A stretch of 64,000 bases of DNA from JACCXG01 sp963785755 (GTDB lineage: Bacteria; Acidobacteriota; Vicinamibacteria; Vicinamibacterales; 2-12-FULL-66-21): positions 124,001 to 188,000 of the forward strand of contig CAWAXG010000073.1 of NCBI GenBank assembly GCA_963785755.1, read 5' to 3'. This document shows positions 17,598 to 27,493 of this stretch, one piece after another. The notes beneath the pieces were generated by a model. The model was not told the DNA's origin, made no database searches, and was given only the letters and a program-made list of their open reading frames with translations. A program made the translations under genes and the position numbers. Every line of letters starts with the position of its first letter. The stretch's first letter is position 1.

Positions 17598-18314
17598 TCA
17601 CTCTGCGTTCACGGTCAGCGAGAAGTTCTGGACGAAGCTACCGCCGACGTTGGTGGCGGTGAGCGACAGCGCGTAGGCGCCGACGGTGCCGGCGGCGGGC
17701 GTCCCGCTGAGCGTGCCCGTGCCGTCGCGGTTGTCCACGAACGTCACGCCGGCCGGCAGCACGGCGCCGCCCTGCACCAGCGTGGGCGTGGGTGTTCCGG
17801 TCGTTGTCACTGTGAACGATCCGGCCACGCCGGTCGTAAACGTGGTGCCGGTCGCGCTAGTGATGGCGGGCGGGAACGCGATCAGCTCGATCTCGAACAG
17901 CAGTGTCGCATTCGGCGGGATCGAGCTGTTTCGCACCGGACCGTAGGCCAGAGACGGAGGAATGACCAGCCGCCGCTTCCCACCGATCTTCATCCCCGAC
18001 ACGCCGCGATCCCATCCGCTGATCACTTCGCCAGTCCCCAGAGCAAACGCGAACGGCGCACCGCCGGCCGATGAGTCGAAAGTGGGGCCCTTCTGCTCGG
18101 CGTTCGAGGCGTTGTAGAACCAGCCCGTGTAATGGACGGCCAGGACCGTGCCGGTGGTCGCCTCGGAGCCCGTACCCACGACCAGATCGACCTGGTTGTA
18201 GGCGGCGTTGTTGGATGGGGACGTGGGCGTCAGTTCACAGCCCGTGACCATGGCCGCAAGGACGGCGGCTCCGGCAAATCTGGAAAACCTCAGGATCGAA
18301 GAAAGCCTGCGCAT
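17598..18314 (-). CDS. FKBP-type peptidyl-prolyl isomerase lipoprotein with Ig-like domain
   Basis: A 238-residue lipoprotein. The signal peptide ends in the lipobox MVTGC, so Cys26 would be lipidated. The FKBP domain (about 45-150) shows LAVHYTGWFYN, PFAFALGTGEVISGWDRGVS, GGKRRLVIPPSLAYG and PPNATLLFEIELI, which are the substrate-pocket residues of active FKBPs. After it comes a putative Ig/He_PIG domain (about 155-238) with TGTLSGTPAAGTVGAYALSL. FKBP plus Ig-like domain is an uncommon combination. ATG 18314 is preferred over an upstream TTG. It would assist folding of exported proteins. Confidence 0.88.
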   Translation of the reverse strand: MRRLSSILRFSRFAGAAVLAAMVTGCELTPTSPSNNAAYNQVDLVVGTGSEATTGTVLAVHYTGWFYNASNAEQKGPTFDSSAGGAPFAFALGTGEVISGWDRGVSGMKIGGKRRLVIPPSLAYGPVRNSSIPPNATLLFEIELIAFPPAITSATGTTFTTGVAGSFTVTTTGTPTPTLVQGGAVLPAGVTFVDNRDGTGTLSGTPAAGTVGAYALSLTATNVGGSFVQNFSLTVNAE

Positions 18315-18353
18315 ATCTCTCTGATTATGTAACAAGGTTCTAGAACGGGCCGA

Positions 18354-19388
18354 TCAGCGGCCGAAGCCGAAATGGATGGTGCCGCCGACGACGAATGAGA
18401 AGTAGAGATCGTCCATCGTGCCCTCCGCGTCGTCGACGGGATTCCCTTTGATCTTCGAAAACGTGCCCTCGGAGTAGACTCCCAGCCAGCGCTTCATCCA
18501 GACTTCGATGCCGCCTCCGAAGAGCCATCCGAAGCCCTCGGTGTTCAGCTCGAAGGTCTGGGTGTCCGTCCGGTCCTCATCGGTTTGAGTCGTCGTAAAC
18601 GTGGCCTGATGAAAATTGACGCCGCCTTTCCCGTAAACCCGAACCGGGCCAGCTGGAATGCCGCCCTTTCCCGCGACGGTCAGCATCCGGACATCGAGCC
18701 CGGATGAGAACCGGAAGCCTTCCCCGCCGCCCGTGACCGTATTCTCCAATGGCTTCACGAAGCCCACCTCGGCGCCGGCAAACGGGAAGAGCCAGTAGGT
18801 GGCGCCAAGGGTATAGCCGAAATCGAAGCCCTCGCCATCGCAGCCGGTGATGTTGCCGCACGCGATGCTCTCGACGTCGCTGAACTTCGCGAAGCTGCCG
18901 CCGCCCGAGAGCACGAGTCCGGTCGGGGCGGCGTTCCATGCCCTGATCGGGCGGGGATCCTTGGGATCGTACCTGCCCTGCACCAGCCGGACCGTCGGGT
19001 TGGGCCCGGCCGCGTTGATCACGATCGTGCTGACCCGTCGCAGCAGAAACAGCCCCATGTCCCTGCGCTCACAGCCCTCGCCCGGGGGCGGCGACTGCTG
19101 GGCCCGTTCGGCGATGACGATCCGCCGCGACTCCGCGCACAGATCGACGTGGATGTAGACGTCGGTCTCGCCCTTGCCGGCGAGGTTTGCCGCCATGTTG
19201 ATCGGAATCGTGGCGAATCCGTCCGCATCGGCGGTCGCTGATCCCACGGTCTTGTTGTTCAGGACGAGCTCGACGGGCGACCCGGCCGGCGCATTCGTGG
19301 CGATTACGGTCTGCGCCGTGACGACGCCGACACCAAGAGTCCAACTGACTACGGCCGCAAGAGCCAGCGGCCGCCAAGGTTTCATCAT
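18354..19388 (-). CDS. Outer-membrane beta-barrel protein of unknown function
   Basis: A 344-residue protein with a signal peptide (about 1-26, ending VVTAQ) and a C-terminal half of alternating hydrophobic strands rich in Gly and aromatic residues, ending in GGTIHFGFGR. The N-terminal half includes a short domain with VELVLNNKTVGSATADADGF. Two cysteine pairs (DLCAESRR with GEGCERRD; SIACGNITGCDG) may be disulfide-bonded. Two adjacent ATG codons open the gene, preceded by GAGGA. I recognise no specific family; a porin-like or OmpA-like barrel is the best guess. Confidence 0.65.
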   Translation of the reverse strand: MMKPWRPLALAAVVSWTLGVGVVTAQTVIATNAPAGSPVELVLNNKTVGSATADADGFATIPINMAANLAGKGETDVYIHVDLCAESRRIVIAERAQQSPPPGEGCERRDMGLFLLRRVSTIVINAAGPNPTVRLVQGRYDPKDPRPIRAWNAAPTGLVLSGGGSFAKFSDVESIACGNITGCDGEGFDFGYTLGATYWLFPFAGAEVGFVKPLENTVTGGGEGFRFSSGLDVRMLTVAGKGGIPAGPVRVYGKGGVNFHQATFTTTQTDEDRTDTQTFELNTEGFGWLFGGGIEVWMKRWLGVYSEGTFSKIKGNPVDDAEGTMDDLYFSFVVGGTIHFGFGR

Positions 19389-19547
19389 GCTCGTCCTCAG
19401 TAAAGACACAATCTGACGATTATCGTTCAGAGGCTCCGGGGCAGCGCAAGGTGCCTGGGTCGCAGGGCCGCGATTTTTCGCCACGCCGCACCTTGTTCGC
19501 GCCCGGGCAGGAGCCCGACCCCGCGCTTCGCATACGATCGGGCCGAC

Positions 19548-21984
19548 ATGTTTGACCGCCTCCGGCGCGATCTGGCCTTCGGACTGCGGACCCATCTCAG
19601 GACCCCGCTTGTTACTGCCGTCGTCGTGTGCACACTCGCCCTCGGGATTGCCTCGGCAGGCGTGTCGTTTTCGCTGATGAATGCGCTCTTCATCCGGCCG
19701 CTGCCGATTCAGGGGCCCGATCGGTTCGTGCGCGTCTATCACCAGCGGGAAGGCAGTCCGCAGGTCCTGCCGATCTCGTACCGGGAGCTCCGCGATCTCG
19801 GTGACCTGCGCGAGGTTTTCGCCGGGGCCGTGGCCGAACAGCCGGCGCCCTTTACGCTGGGCGCCGCCGGGGGTGTACGACCGCGTCTGGGGAGAGATTG
19901 TCAGCGAGCGCTACTTTGCGCTGCTCGGTGTCGAACCGGCCTACGGCCGTTTCTTCTCGACGAGCGAAGAGGAGATCGGCGAGCCGGTCATCGTCATCAG
20001 TCACGGATTGTGGCAGCGGCGGTTCGGCGGGAATCCGGAGGCCCTCAACAGTCACGTTCGTGTCGACGCGCGGCTGATGCGGATCATCGGAGTGGCTCCG
20101 CCGGCGTTCCGGGGCACGATCGTCGCCTTCGAATCGGACCTATGGGTTCCGATCCGATCGGCGCCAACCCGGCACAGCGAGACTGCCGATCGCGCGGACC
20201 GCGGCTATTTCGTCATCGCACGTCTGACGGAGGACTCCGGCGCCGGCCGGGCGCGTGCCGCGGTGGATGCGCTGACGCATCGCCTGCAGCAGGAGTACCC
20301 GGCCACGAATCGCGGCATTCGTCTCATTGCGTTTCCGGAATCGGAGGGACGGGTGCCGCCGCCTTTCCGCGACGGCGTCCTCGGATTCTCCACGGTCGCG
20401 GTCGCTGTCGCGCTGCTGGTCACGGCAATCGCGTGCGCGAACGTCGCGGGCATGATGCTGGCGCGGGCCGCCGCTCGCCGGACGGAGATCGGCGTCAGGC
20501 TCGCACTTGGCGCATCGCGCCGGCGCATCATTGCGCAACTGTTGACGGAGGCGGCCATGCTGTCGCTCGCCGCCGGGACGATCGGGGTAACGGTGGCCTT
20601 CCTTCTGACGCAGGCGGTCAGCCGGCTTCAGGTGCCCATCGCCCGCGGCGCATCGCTGTCCCTGGACGTGACGATGGACAGCCGTGTGCTGGCTGTGAGC
20701 TTCGCCGTGACGGTCCTGACGGGAGTGCTGTTCGGTCTCGTGCCCGCGCTCGAGGCTTCGCGGCCGAATCTCGTCGGCATCCTCAAAGCGGGCGGACCTG
20801 GCTCGGGCCGCCACCGGTCGCTCGCGGGCCGCGTCTTCCTCGCCGCCCAGATCGCCTTGTCCATGCTGCTGCTGATTACCGGCGGACTGTTCGTGCGAAG
20901 TCTGCAGCACGGGCGCGCCATCGATCTCGGGTTCGATCCCGCGAACGTCGTGACCAGCGCTGTCGACATCAGGGGATCGGGCTATTCGCCAGCGGAGACG
21001 CAGGGATTCTGGACGACGTTGATCGACGAGATCCGCCGCCTCCCGATGACCGAATCAGCGAGTCTGACCGCCCGCCTCCCTCTCGAGCTGGGCATCGTCA
21101 CGTTGTCGATCGGCCCTGAGGGTTTCCAGCCGGCCGGGGACCGTGGCTGGCCGTCGAGCGAGTTCGCCGTGGTCGACCCCGACTTCTTCGACACGCTCCG
21201 GATTCCACTCGTCGACGGCCGTGACTTCACGGATCGCGACACCGGCGGTGCGCCGCCGGTCATCATCGTCAACGACGTCGTCGCCCGCCAGTTCTGGGGT
21301 GAACACCGCGCGGTCGGCCGCCACGTGATCAATCCCGAAGGAGAGCGGTTCGAGGTGGTTGGCGTGGTCAGGCGCTCCAAGTACCTGTCGGTCGGCGAAG
21401 ATCCGAAACCCTACGTCTACTTCCCGCTGCGTCAGGGCATGTCACACGCCATGACGATCGTGGCGCGCGGAACCGGCGATTCAGCGGCGCACATTCGCGC
21501 CATCGTTGCCGCCGTCCGGCGCTTCGATCCGACTGCCCCGCTCTTCGATGTCGCGCCGATGTCGGACCGCGTGACCCGATCGCTGGCAGCGACGAGCGGC
21601 GGCGTCGCCGGCCTCGGCATCATCAGCCTGATGGCGCTGGCACTCACATCTCTCGGGCTGTTCGGTGCCGTCGCACAGACCGTCGGCCGCCGGACTTATG
21701 AGATCGGCGTCCGGCGCGCGCTCGGGGCGCCGGATCGCAACGTGATCTGGGTCGTCGTGAGAGACGTGGTGATCCTCGTCGCGGCCGGGTTGCTCCTTGG
21801 GATCGCGCTTGCGCTTGCCGCGGGCCGTGCGCTGCGTGTGCTCCTCTACAACGTCAATCCATCGGATCCACTCGTCTTCTTTACCGCTCCGCTCGTTCTG
21901 CTGCTGGTTGCGCTGGTTTCCGCATGGCTGCCCACGTACCGCGCGACACGGATCAATGCCGCAACCGCGCTGCGTTACGACTGA
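19548..21984 (+). CDS. ADOP/MacB-type ABC transporter permease (one frameshift)
   Basis: The protein starts MFDRLRRDLAFGLRTHLR, without the long helical tag of other ADOPs. It runs through the first helix (CTLALGIASAGVSFSLMNAL) and changes frame at about 19868 in a GGGGG run, consistent with one extra G. The other frame continues YDRVWGEIVSERYFALLGVE to the end, about 810 residues in total. Two FtsX regions are clear: LVTAIACANVAGMMLARAAA and the C-terminal TYRATRINAATALRYD. It is followed after 9 bases by a second permease in the same direction; neither has an ATPase nearby. Substrate unknown. Confidence 0.85.
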
Positions 21985-21993
21985 CGGATCGGC

Positions 21994-24453
21994 ATGACCG
22001 CAAGGATCCCACTCGACATCCGGCTGGCGTGGCGCGCACTGTGCAGGTCGCCAGTCTTCACGATCACGGCCGCGTTGACTCTCGCTCTCGGCATCGGCGG
22101 CAGCACCGCGGTCTTCAGCGTCGTCCATACGGTCCTCTTTCGGCCGTTGCCGTTCCACGATCCCTCGCGGCTCGTGCGGCTGTGGGAAACGCGTCCCGCG
22201 GAAGGCCATCGCCCCTCGAATGTGTCCCTCGGAAATTTCCGCGACTGGCGAGAGCGGACCAGCACGCTGGCCGATCTCGCGCTCTTCAGTGTGTCGGACG
22301 TGCCGGTCGTGCTCGGCGCGCGTGACGATTCGATTCAGGTCCGTCAAAGCAGCGTCACCACGAACTTTTTCACACTGCTCGGTATCTCCCCTCTCATCGG
22401 ACAACCGCCCGGCGGGAGCCGCTTCAATCGAGGCGGGCCGCCGGGAAGCGAGATCGTCTTGAGCCACGGGCTGTGGCAGCGCGCGTTCGGCGGCGATCCC
22501 TCAATCGTGGGCACGGCCATTCGCCTCGAGGGAAGGGCTGGCGGTGTCGTCGTAGGCGTCATGCCGGCTGCCCTCTCGTTCCCGTCCGGCACGGAGATCT
22601 GGGAGCTGTTCGATCCGGATCGCACGCGTAACCTCCCTCGCGGACAGCGGCTGTACGGCGCAATCGGACGGTTGAAGCCTGATAGCGACCTGAAGCGGAG
22701 CCGCGCGGATATGGAAGCCGTTGCTTCCGCGCTTGGTCGCGAATACCCCGCCACCAATGCAGAGTGGTCGGTGTCGCTCTCGCTTTTGCAGGATTCGATC
22801 GTCGGCGAGCATCGCCTGGCCTTGCTGACTCTCTTCGGAGCGATCTCGCTCGTGACGCTGGTCGGCTGCGCCAACCTCTCGAACCTGCTGCTGGCACGGG
22901 GCATCGGCCGGAGAAACGAGCTCGCCGTCCGGACGGCACTCGGCGCCAGCCGCAGCCGCATCATCAGGCTTCTCCTCACCGAGACGATGCTGCTCTCGGC
23001 GATCGGTGGGACGGCCGGGTGGCTGCTGGCCGAGGCGCTGCTGCCGGTGCTGGTCCGGCTGGGCGGGGCGGGCGTGCCGAGGCTCGTCGATGCACGGTTG
23101 AGCACCGTCGCGCTCGCGTACTGCATTGGCGCAACCGTGTCGGCTGCCCTGATTGCCGGGCTTCTGCCCGCGCTTCGGTTGTCACGAACCGACGTCCCGC
23201 TGAACATCGCGCCCGACAGCCCACGGTCGACAGCCGCGGGCCGCGATCTGCGGCTGCAGCGAGTGGTGGTGGCCGGAGAGCTGGCGCTATGCCTCGTGTT
23301 GCTCGTCGGCGCCATGCTCCTGACCCAGTCCTTCGTTCGTCTGAAAGCGATCGACCTGGGCTTCGATCCGGCGCACGTGATCAGCATCGATGCGCGGTTC
23401 CCTCTCTACAGAACGCTCGCGCCGAATCGCTGGCAGCGGATCGCCGCCGACACGACAGCGATACTGGAGCGGATTCGAGCTGTTCCCGGTGTGCGGGACG
23501 CGTCCGCGACGAGCGACGTGCCGCTGTCCGGCAACCTGCTGATGACCGAGGTCACGCTGGCTGGTGAGACGCGTCCGCGGCAGGCGCTCTATCACCGCGT
23601 CAGTCCCGGGTACTTCGCAACCATGAGCATGACGCTCGTTCAAGGGCGCGACTTCACCGGGGAGGATGCGAGCGATCTGGCCAGGCTGCCCGATCCCCGC
23701 CAGGCGGCGGCAAGACAGGGTGCGGTCATTCTCAACGAGACTGCGGCGCGCGCGTTCTGGCCATCCGGCGAGGCACTCGGCCGGTTCCTCTCGACGAGCT
23801 TCGACCCCCGCATCGAGCGCCGTCTCGTGGTCGGCATCGTCCGTGATCTGCGGTCGGCGACGCTGCGCGAAGCCCCTCCGGCAGAGGTCTACGTTCCCTA
23901 TCTCGAGGATCCGTCGTTCGCGATGACGCTGCTCGTCCGCACCGCGCTCCCCGCGGACCGCCTCGTGCCGATGCTGCGGCACGAGCTCCGGCAGCTCGCC
24001 CCCGATTTGAGCCTGGCAAACGTGCGGACGGTTGACGACATCGTCAGCGATTCGATGCAGACGTCGCGATTCGGCACGCTGATCGTGGTGGCGTTCGCCG
24101 GCACCGCGCTGCTCCTCGCGGCGGTCGGCGTCTTCGGGGTGTGTGCGTTTGGCGCCGAGACGCGCCGGCGGGAGATCGGAATCCGCATGGCGCTCGGCGC
24201 GACCGGCGGCGACATCCGGCGGATGTTCCTCAGGCAGGCCGCCGGCCCGATCGCGCTGGGACTCCTTGCCGGCGTCGCCGCCGCGCTCGCGGCCGCCCGA
24301 GTGACGTCGTCATTGCTCTACGGCGTCGCGCCAACCGACGCGGTCAGCTTCGCCGGCGCGACCGCTGTCCTCGTCGCCGTCGCGCTGATAGCGAGCTACC
24401 TGCCCATCCGCCGGGTGCTGCGGGGCGAGCCGGCGGTTGCGCTGCGCTCTTAG
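21994..24453 (+). CDS. ADOP/MacB-type ABC transporter permease
   Basis: An intact 819-residue permease. The first helix (FTITAALTLALGIGGSTAVF) is followed by a MacB-like periplasmic domain (FNRGGPPGSEIVLSHGLWQR, where the substrate-domain motif is conserved) and the FtsX segment VGCANLSNLLLARGIGRRNE near residue 290. A second periplasmic domain and FtsX set end in YLPIRRVLRGEPAVALRS. It lacks the N-terminal PadR-associated tag and lies 9 bases after another permease, so the two probably form one complex or a duplicated pair. No periplasmic adaptor (MacA) or ATPase is encoded nearby. Confidence 0.9.
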   Translation: MTARIPLDIRLAWRALCRSPVFTITAALTLALGIGGSTAVFSVVHTVLFRPLPFHDPSRLVRLWETRPAEGHRPSNVSLGNFRDWRERTSTLADLALFSVSDVPVVLGARDDSIQVRQSSVTTNFFTLLGISPLIGQPPGGSRFNRGGPPGSEIVLSHGLWQRAFGGDPSIVGTAIRLEGRAGGVVVGVMPAALSFPSGTEIWELFDPDRTRNLPRGQRLYGAIGRLKPDSDLKRSRADMEAVASALGREYPATNAEWSVSLSLLQDSIVGEHRLALLTLFGAISLVTLVGCANLSNLLLARGIGRRNELAVRTALGASRSRIIRLLLTETMLLSAIGGTAGWLLAEALLPVLVRLGGAGVPRLVDARLSTVALAYCIGATVSAALIAGLLPALRLSRTDVPLNIAPDSPRSTAAGRDLRLQRVVVAGELALCLVLLVGAMLLTQSFVRLKAIDLGFDPAHVISIDARFPLYRTLAPNRWQRIAADTTAILERIRAVPGVRDASATSDVPLSGNLLMTEVTLAGETRPRQALYHRVSPGYFATMSMTLVQGRDFTGEDASDLARLPDPRQAAARQGAVILNETAARAFWPSGEALGRFLSTSFDPRIERRLVVGIVRDLRSATLREAPPAEVYVPYLEDPSFAMTLLVRTALPADRLVPMLRHELRQLAPDLSLANVRTVDDIVSDSMQTSRFGTLIVVAFAGTALLLAAVGVFGVCAFGAETRRREIGIRMALGATGGDIRRMFLRQAAGPIALGLLAGVAAALAAARVTSSLLYGVAPTDAVSFAGATAVLVAVALIASYLPIRRVLRGEPAVALRS

Positions 24454-24526
24454 CGCTCTTCGCGCAGACATCACGTTACAAGACGGAATGGAGGGACTCC
24501 GCGCAACACTCGTTCCTTCCGCCTGA

Positions 24527-24603
24527 AGGCGGAAGCCACGGATCAATGTTCTTTGGGACGATGTTCGATCGATGTGTCGATCGATGTCTCGTGGCTTCCG
24601 CCT
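24527..24603. terminator. Inverted repeat between convergent genes
   Basis: Perfect 14-bp arms AGGCGGAAGCCACG (24527-24540) and CGTGGCTTCCGCCT (24590-24603) flank 49 bases that include a tandem CGATCGATGT pair. The left arm can alternatively form its own TTCCGCC-TGAA-GGCGGAA hairpin. It lies between the ADOP gene (ends 24453) and the molybdenum hydroxylase gene (ends 24612). Terminator function is inferred from position. Confidence 0.5.
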
Positions 24604-24611
24604 TTAGCGAT

Positions 24612-26759
24612 TCAGGCCGAAGACCGTTGTCCCGCGACGAGGCTGACCGGCAGCGCCGTCGCGACCGGACCGAACGCGCGTGCGGCACTTCCAATCGCTG
24701 GCGCGACGCAGACGATGGGGGTCTCCCCTGCTCCCGCCGATGGCAGATCCTTGCGGTCGAGGAGCACGATGTCGATGGGCGGCACGTCCTTGAACCGGGG
24801 CACGCGGTACTGCGCCATGGTGCCGTTCAGGATCACGCCGTCGCGGAAATCGATCGCCTCGAACAGCGCGCCGCCGAGGCCCTGCACGATCGAGCCTTCG
24901 ACCTGGTTGTGCAGGCCGTCGGGATTGACGATGGCGCCGCATTCGAACGCGACGACGACGCGATTGACGCGGAATCCGGCGGCAGTCTTCGACAGCTCCG
25001 CGGCGGTCGCGACATACGACCCCTTTTCCGTCCCGCACGCGATGCCCAATGCGGCCGCATCACTCTTCGGTCCCGGCCAGCCGGCTTTCGACGCGACAGC
25101 GGTCAGGACGGCGCGCATCCGTTCGTCTTTCAGATGCCGGAGACGGAATTCGACCGCGTCCACTCCGGTGGCGCGAGCCACGGCGTCCATGTGCATTTCA
25201 CGGACGTAGTGATTGGCGGTGGCCGCGAGACCGCGATACGACCCCTGCCGCAATGGCGAATCCGAGGAGTGGAACGCGATCCGTTGGTTGGGGATGTCGT
25301 ACGGCGAGCGGATTCCCGCGTTTCCCGAGTTCCAGTTGTCGAACTCCCAGGCGATCATGCGGCCCGCGCCATCGACGGCAGCCTTGACGTCGATTACGCC
25401 AGCGGGACGGAAATACGCCCAGGTGAACTCCTCGGCGCGAGTCCACACGAGCTTCACCGGCTTGCCGGCCGCGCGCGCCAGCCGCGCCGCCTCGATGGCG
25501 ACCTCGCCGCTGTGCTTGCCCCCGTAGCCCGATCCCATGTCTGGCACGATCACGCGGACGCGATCCTCGGCGATGCGAAAGGCGCCGGCCAGCTCGGTTC
25601 GAACGCCGAAGGGCCGCTGAGTACCTGTCCAGACGGTGAGCCGGCCGTCCACCCATTCGGCGACGGCCGCTCGGGGCTCGAGGGGCACGTGGGCGATGTA
25701 CGGAATCCGATAACTGGCGTCGAACGTTCGCGCGCCCTCGCTGCGTGCGCGCGCGACATCACCGACGTTGAACGGCGCTGCGCCGCGCCCGCCGCCGCGT
25801 CCGGACGTCTTCTTCAGGTGTTCGAAGATGGTTGCGGCTGAGGGCTGGTTCTCGCGCGCCTGCCACTGCACGCGAATCGAGGCGGCCGCGCGCTGGGCCG
25901 TCCGCTCGTCCGGCGCGACCACGCCGACGAACTCGCCGTCGCGCACCGGCGTGACCCCTGCGATGGCGCGTGCGGCGCTGTCATCGACCGACACCAGCGA
26001 AGCGCCTATGCTCGCCGGGCGGACGATGCGTCCGTACACCATGCCCGGGCGAGTCATGTCCGGAACGAATTTGTGGCCTCCGGTCACGAACAGCCGGCCG
26101 CTGACCTTCTTCGTCGCCTGCCCGCGGATCGTCCAGCGATCGACTGGCGCGACGGCAGCCTCGGCCGGGACGACCCCCGTGAGCTTCTGCCCGCGCGTGA
26201 GCTCGCCGTAGGTGAGGGAGCGCCGATCGGGGGCGACGATTCGGCCGTTGTTGCATGTCAGCGTGCTGCGATCGGTTTGCCAGCGCGCCGCCGCCTGATC
26301 GAGCAGGATCTCGCGCGCCGTCGCCGCGGCGCGGGAGAGCTGCCGCGACATCCGCGGCGTGGTCTGCGATCCGAACGTGCCGGCGTCGTAGGGGGTCAGA
26401 TCGGTATCGGCCATCACCATCGTGACGGTCTCGATCGGGAGCCTGAGCTCGTCGGCCACCGCCTGCGCCAGTGACGTGCGGATGTTCTGACCGATCTCGA
26501 CTTTGCCGGTGTACGCCGTCACGCCGCCGCGCTCGTCGATGTGCAGCCACGCCGCGATGCTCGCGTCGCTTCGTCCTTGCGACGCCTGCCCCGCCTGCCC
26601 CGATTCCTGAGCGGCGGAGACCGCGGGCATCGAGACGATCACGACGAGGCCCGCGCCAGCCGCCCGCAGGAAGTCACGGCGCCGGAGCTCGAACACGTAT
26701 CGTTGCGGCTCCGTGAATTCGTAACGCTCGGGCTCGATGTCGAAGCCGGGAGGTCTCAT
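24612..26759 (-). CDS. Molybdopterin-binding subunit of an exported xanthine dehydrogenase/aldehyde oxidase family enzyme
   Basis: A 715-residue large subunit. The N terminus has a twin-arginine signal (ELRRRDFLRAAGAG, hydrophobic stretch, AVSAAQ), as in isoquinoline 1-oxidoreductase-type hydroxylases that are exported folded with cofactor. Molybdopterin-contact segments include TFGSQTTPRMSRQL, DMGSGYGGKHSGE and EFTWAYFRPAGVIDVKAA; the C-terminal GAGETPIVC holds the glutamate at the catalytic position of the family. Start ATG 26759 overlaps the stop of the Fe-S subunit gene (ATGA). The pair should carry electrons from a hydroxylated substrate via 2Fe-2S to an unknown acceptor. No cofactor-insertion gene is nearby. 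The substrate cannot be told from sequence. Confidence 0.9.
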   Translation of the reverse strand: MRPPGFDIEPERYEFTEPQRYVFELRRRDFLRAAGAGLVVIVSMPAVSAAQESGQAGQASQGRSDASIAAWLHIDERGGVTAYTGKVEIGQNIRTSLAQAVADELRLPIETVTMVMADTDLTPYDAGTFGSQTTPRMSRQLSRAAATAREILLDQAAARWQTDRSTLTCNNGRIVAPDRRSLTYGELTRGQKLTGVVPAEAAVAPVDRWTIRGQATKKVSGRLFVTGGHKFVPDMTRPGMVYGRIVRPASIGASLVSVDDSAARAIAGVTPVRDGEFVGVVAPDERTAQRAAASIRVQWQARENQPSAATIFEHLKKTSGRGGGRGAAPFNVGDVARARSEGARTFDASYRIPYIAHVPLEPRAAVAEWVDGRLTVWTGTQRPFGVRTELAGAFRIAEDRVRVIVPDMGSGYGGKHSGEVAIEAARLARAAGKPVKLVWTRAEEFTWAYFRPAGVIDVKAAVDGAGRMIAWEFDNWNSGNAGIRSPYDIPNQRIAFHSSDSPLRQGSYRGLAATANHYVREMHMDAVARATGVDAVEFRLRHLKDERMRAVLTAVASKAGWPGPKSDAAALGIACGTEKGSYVATAAELSKTAAGFRVNRVVVAFECGAIVNPDGLHNQVEGSIVQGLGGALFEAIDFRDGVILNGTMAQYRVPRFKDVPPIDIVLLDRKDLPSAGAGETPIVCVAPAIGSAARAFGPVATALPVSLVAGQRSSA

Positions 26760-27247
26760 CGCCGGGCTCCCGCGGCCGGCGTCGCGTGCATGCGCGCCGC
26801 GGCCATCTGGATGGCGCGGACGATCCGCGGGAACGTCCCGCACCGGCAGACGTTCCGGTCCATCACGCGCGCGATGTCGTCCTCGGTCGGGTTGGGATGG
26901 GTTCGCAGCAGCCCGACTGCCGCCATGACCATGCCGGGCGTGCAGTACCCGCATTGAAACGCTTCGGTCTCGAGAAACGCCTGCTGAACCGGATGCAGTC
27001 GATCCCCTTCGGCGAGTCCTTCGATCGTCGTGATGGCCTTGCCCGCCACCCTGCTGATCCCGGTCACGCATGACCGGGTGGTCTGTCCATCCACGAGCAC
27101 GGTGCAGGCGCCACAGTGGCCTTCGCCGCACCCGTATTTGCTGCCCGTCAGCGCGAGGTCGTGGCGCAGGACCGAGAGCAGGCTGGCATCCGGCTCTCCC
27201 TCGACCCGATGCGTCCGGCCGTTGATCCGGAGGGTAAAGAGCGGCAT
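26756..27247 (-). CDS. (2Fe-2S)-binding subunit of a molybdenum hydroxylase
   Basis: A 163-residue ferredoxin-like subunit with both iron-sulfur clusters visible: plant-type cluster ligands C40, C45, C48 and C60 (GCGEGHCGACTV...C), and the helical-bundle cluster ligands C99, C102, C134 and C136 (QCGYC...CRC). No signal peptide, so it would be carried out with the Tat-tagged large subunit encoded immediately downstream, with which it overlaps by ATGA. It transfers electrons from the molybdenum centre. Confidence 0.94.
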   Translation of the reverse strand: MPLFTLRINGRTHRVEGEPDASLLSVLRHDLALTGSKYGCGEGHCGACTVLVDGQTTRSCVTGISRVAGKAITTIEGLAEGDRLHPVQQAFLETEAFQCGYCTPGMVMAAVGLLRTHPNPTEDDIARVMDRNVCRCGTFPRIVRAIQMAAARMHATPAAGARR

Positions 27248-27267
27248 GCGGGAATGGTAGCGGATTT

Positions 27268-27356
27268 ACGTGCTGCCGTGCTACGTGCGACGGGCTCATG
27301 TGCTTAACGTGCTACGGGCTCATGTGCTACGTGCCCGTGCTACGTGCTCGGGGCCG
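27268..27356. repeat. GTGCTACGTGC-type repeat array
   Basis: The gap upstream of the Fe-S subunit gene is filled by repeats of GTGCTAC / ACGTGC, including ACGTGCTACGGGCTCATGTGCT appearing in variant copies. The same units make up the much longer array at 39.6-40.0 kb. Bases 27357-27487 hold no recognisable feature apart from the ribosome-binding site of the next gene. Confidence 0.65.
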
Positions 27357-27493
27357 TCCACAACCGCCGGGCTTGAGACGAAGTGCCTGTCGAAATCGCT
27401 TTGGCTCGTTCGACAACCCCACAAGAGCGCGAAACCGCTGCACGGTGCGGGCGGCTCGTGCTCGAATAGAACGAATACGAAGGAGAGATGTCG

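Noticed and set aside
26760..27299. Single reading frame fusing the molybdenum hydroxylase to upstream sequence
   Set aside because: The upstream residues are a frame-shifted copy of the Fe-S subunit gene, which has its own clear start and cysteine motifs.
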